NCBI GenBank assembly: GCA_947650285.1
Contig: CANTFL010000467.1
Span: 62,001 to 126,000, forward strand
Direction of reading: 5' to 3'
Origin: Hyaloperonospora brassicae
Lineage: Eukaryota; Oomycota; Peronosporomycetes; Peronosporales; Peronosporaceae
DNA: 64,000 bases
Numbering within the stretch: the stretch's first letter is position 1; each line of letters starts with the position of its first letter. Below the pieces are notes generated by a model. It was not told the DNA's origin, did no database searches, and saw nothing but the letters and a program-made list of their open reading frames with translations. Shown here in pieces: positions 61,104 through 64,000 of this stretch. Made by a program: the position numbers and the translations under genes.

Positions 61104-62596
61104 CTATGTACAAGATCTCTGGTAAATGCGGAGCCATTGGGCCAGCCCCGGTTTATCCGAAGGGTGGCTTTGGCTAGCCCCTGACATGCCTGGAGGCCCG
61201 TCATGTGCGCGTTCGAGCAACTCGATGCTAGATAATAGCACGGCGCCCATGATGGCTGAAGCATCTTTTCTGTGCTCTCTGGTCGCAATCGCGCGAAGTT
61301 GGCAGACGCATGCAGTCCAAAAGATCTGCGTGATTCCGGGGAGGTCGGTCACGGCTGCGCTGTAGACGGCTTCATTGCGGTCGGTCCACAGACTTGTAAG
61401 ACACATCGTCGCAAGAATGCGCCAAAAATCTCATCCAGACGTGGTCGGCCATTTCCCGATTCTCCTAAAAGCAGTCTTTCAGTATTGCTGTGTGGTGCTG
61501 TGGTACGTGCGACACTCGTCGACTTGCACACGCTTAAAATAATTGCTGAGTGCGCTGTCGTGATTGTCCCTCGCCTGTCCATTGACTAACGAGTTTACCC
61601 CAGAGAGCTTCAGCATACGCGCAATCCCAGAATAAATAAGCCGGAGTCTCCTTTTTTGCCGACAGCCCGGTCGCTTCCGACATTCGTCGTTCCCGGACCG
61701 CCCAGCGTGATGGAGATTAAGTTGTCGATTCACGATCCTGTACCCGGTCCAGACTTGAATATCAGTCAGGCCATGGCTATGATCCCAGGCTTGCTGGGGT
61801 GTTTGGCTGAGGACTGCTCGTTGCCAGTCATCCGTGCTTGCGCGAGTTTCTAGCCGGTCCAAAAAACACCTAAACGAAGGGCTAGCATTTTTTTGTGAAA
61901 CGCAAACGCTTTTCGTTTAAGACACGCTATGACGCACTCGTTTGGCGTTGTGTCAGGGACTGACCACGGAGATCGGTGAAGCAGAGGGTGCGCCTCGAAG
62001 ACGAAAACCGTTAATTGTAAATCGGAACGTGGTGTCCGTTCGGCTGCCGTAAATCCGTCTGCCAGCTCCGGAAAGGTCCCGTACACCTCCAGTGTATACC
62101 ATCTGCCAGCTGATGAAATTGGACTCGCCGTGTCGGATTGAGCCCAGATTCCAGTGTGCTGCCCTCGATTACTCCTGCGCCCAAGTTATTCCAGGTGAAT
62201 GGCAATAGAACCGTTGGAGCGCAGGCGCAGGCGCAGTGGCGGGTGGGCGTCCAGACGTGAGCCGATCAGTATCGCTGGCGTGGACAGCGGAAGGGCTGTA
62301 GCCCACCGCCGTAATTTTATTATCGAATGGTGGTGGGGTTGGTGTGGAGGTTTTGGTTGTAGGATGGCAAATTCTGCTGGTCCCGTACGTGAGATTCTCA
62401 GTCGTGCCAGCGAAGAGTCTTCGATTCTGTCGTACGCCCGTCGAGTCATGATGCCGCCACGATAATCGCGGATCCAGGGGTTTGCTGTCCAGTTGAATGT
62501 GGACCAGAAACGCTAAATCTCGTCAAGCATGTCACCCAACCCGAGCCGTCGCGTTGGAAAGGGGGAGGAGTAAGATAAGTCAAATTCATCTTCCTC
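61104..62596 (-). pseudogene. LINE ORF2 C-terminal region
   Basis: The continuation of the LINE protein after the RT thumb. Readable pieces in order on the minus strand are 62186-62449 (SSLARLRISRTGPAEFAILQ), 61479-61862 (WQRAVLSQTPQQAWDHSHGL and SLVNGQARDNHDSALS) and 61104-61406 (DRNEAVYSAA, ending GLAQWLRIYQRSCT and stop TAG at 61104-61106). The middle piece is where LINEs of this type carry a Cys/His reverse-transcriptase-associated zinc motif, but I cannot read a complete one here. Frames change about five times. Confidence 0.7.
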
Positions 62597-63989
62597 TTAC
62601 CAGCTAGTCGCTCTTTCCAGTAACGCAGCTGAGTGTGCGACAACCCAAGATGAGACTCGCGCAACTTGGTCCTGTGTTGGGGCGAGCACTTCTCCCAGCG
62701 TCTGGTTTACCTCACGCCCTGGACTTCGGGACATATGAGGAGGTTGCCGACGGCCTAACTGCATTGGAGAAACCGGATGTTCTGCTGCGTGATCCAGTCC
62801 ACGGTAAGCCCACTGACGCCACGCCGAAAAGTACCTGTCCGAGCGTTGAGTGAGCCAGAGAAGTGCGTGCTTCGTTCTTTGTGTGTTGACGGCTACGGAC
62901 ACATCGGCCAGCCCGATGCCTCCCGCAAGTTTTGGTGTAAAGAGTAGACCCGGGTTGACTTTGTGCCGACTTATGTCCGTCGTAGTTGCATGAGCCCATA
63001 CGAATTGCTTATATAAATTGTTCACTTCGATCATCGCCCACGAAGGTATATCAAAGACGCTCGCCATAAAGAGCAACGACGGTAGTACAATGGAGTTTAA
63101 GATAAGAACCCGGTTCTCCACACTTGTAGTGACTTGTGTTGCCGTAAGGAGGCGACGCTCAATCTTCTGAATCCTCAGTGCCCAATTTTTCCTGAAAGCC
63201 CCCAGTTTCGATCTCAAAGCCCAGATATCGCGTTGTGCCGCCCGGCGGAATGACATCGATTCCCTCGTAGCTCCTTAACTTTACTGACCGGATCAAAAAC
63301 AGGATTTTGCTTTTGTCCGGTTGGACATGCAAACCCGATAAAGCCCCAAAGACGTTGACAATTCGCACCGCATGCGGAAGCTGGTCAGCCTGCTCGAGAA
63401 AAAGTGTCGAATCGTCTATAAACGCTGAAAACAAATGCCTTTGCCCTTGTAGCCCCGGTGTGCGAAGCCATTTAAGTGCCGGGTTCTGTTTTTAGGCAAT
63501 ACCTAATATCTCCACAACGAGCAAAAAAAGCAGGGGCGCCAGCGGGCAACCCTGGAGAATACCGGAGCGCACCGGTAAAGCTGCGGACTCGCACCCGTTG
63601 ACGACAAAAGTCGCCGTCGTACCGTTGTGGATGCGTCTGATGAGATTCACAGATTGTTTGGCTAATCCAAAATGTTATAGAGTCTCGTACATGAACTCTC
63701 GGTCGACTTTATCGTAAGCCTTGCGAAAGTCCAGGAGTAAGATACATCTGCTCTGCCTAGCGGCCAGATCTTCGTGATCAGCTGCAGTCTGTAACTGAGC
63801 CATCATTATTATAACTGTGTTCATCATTCGACGCCCATGCACAAAAACCTGCTGTGAGTCGCTGATAGCTCTGGGTAGAGATTGCTGAAGTCGGGTAGCT
63901 AATACCTTCGCGAAGACTTTATAGCTCGTTTGCAGCAAAGAAATCGGACGAAAATTCATGGCGTCGTCAGAGTCTCCCTTTTTCCGCAA
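62597..63989 (-). pseudogene. LINE reverse transcriptase
   Basis: RT copies the LINE RNA into the target site. At 63675-63989 the fingers are clean: MNFRPISLLQTSYKVFAKVL, SQQVFVHGRRM and LLLDFRKAYDKVDREF, the last holding the first catalytic Asp. A stop follows at about 63675. In the next frame the GILQGCPLAPLLF block (about 63530-63570) and FSAFIDDSTLFLEQ (about 63390-63430) carry the palm with the Asp-Asp pair. The thumb and connection, TRYLGFEIETGG and the 219-codon frame 62597-63256 (LNSIVLPSLLFMASVF, GGIGLADV), complete the domain. It resembles L1/Tx1-like plant and oomycete LINEs. Confidence 0.9.
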
Positions 63990-64000
63990 GGGAATTATGT

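Larger units (their letters stand above)
61047..64000 (-). mobile_element. LINE retrotransposon, 3' part, runs off the window
   Basis: GC-rich block encoding, on the minus strand, a LINE reverse transcriptase and a long C-terminal region ending in a stop at 61104. Only about 30 bp of untranslated sequence separates the stop from an AACC-type simple repeat at 61047-61074, which I take as the 3' tail. The 5' part (endonuclease, ORF1) lies beyond base 64000. The frame is broken at several places. Confidence 0.88.

Noticed and set aside
1..64000. CRISPR arrays, prokaryotic operons, ribosome binding sites
   Set aside because: Nothing of the kind is present; the window is eukaryotic transposon-rich DNA.

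Overview
This window reads as a eukaryotic transposon graveyard with no intact host gene. The element families match those of oomycetes (Phytophthora and downy mildews): Copia with a Pro/Ala-rich Gag, chromodomain Gypsy, FAR1-type MULE, a tRNA-derived SINE, and a LINE with an L1/Tx1-like reverse transcriptase. An oomycete, possibly a downy mildew because of the long AT-rich tracts, is my inference; no host marker gene confirms it. Base composition is mosaic. The flanks and the 34-61 kb tract are very AT-rich, the retroelement block (about 8.4-33.8 kb) is of middling GC, and the LINE at the right end is clearly GC-richer.

Layout. 1-6.4 kb: AT-rich, nothing recognised. 6.4-7.2 kb: a decayed, polyQ-like host-gene candidate followed by three 38-bp tandem repeats. 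8.4-13.6 kb: a plus-strand Ty1/Copia element with both LTRs. 14.8-23.05 kb: a minus-strand chromodomain Gypsy (Gypsy-A). Between its pol stop and its 3' LTR lies a decayed reading frame on the opposite strand. 23.3-31.4 kb: a second minus-strand chromodomain Gypsy (Gypsy-B), with a 40-residue protein repeat between protease and RT and a tRNA-derived SINE inserted into RT with a 15-bp target duplication. 31.8-33.8 kb: a decayed MULE transposase (FAR1 domain to zinc knuckle).

34-61 kb is AT-rich and at first looks empty. Base-by-base comparison shows that 48.0-52.4 kb is an old, AT-shifted relic of a Gypsy-A-type gag-pol. Into it were inserted a solo LTR of the Gypsy-B family (perfect 5-bp target duplication) and a 528-bp inverted-repeat structure carrying an adenylate kinase gene fragment. 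61.05-64 kb: the 3' part of a minus-strand LINE, with an AACC-type tail, running off the right end.

The main signals for follow-up are: the antisense frame that ends tail-to-tail with pol in Gypsy-A, with a weaker counterpart in Gypsy-B; the adenylate kinase inverted repeat; the nested relic; the SINE; and the mismatch between near-identical LTR pairs and badly broken coding regions in the same elements. All coding calls are pseudogenes: every one carries stops or frameshifts. Coordinates of decayed domains are approximate.
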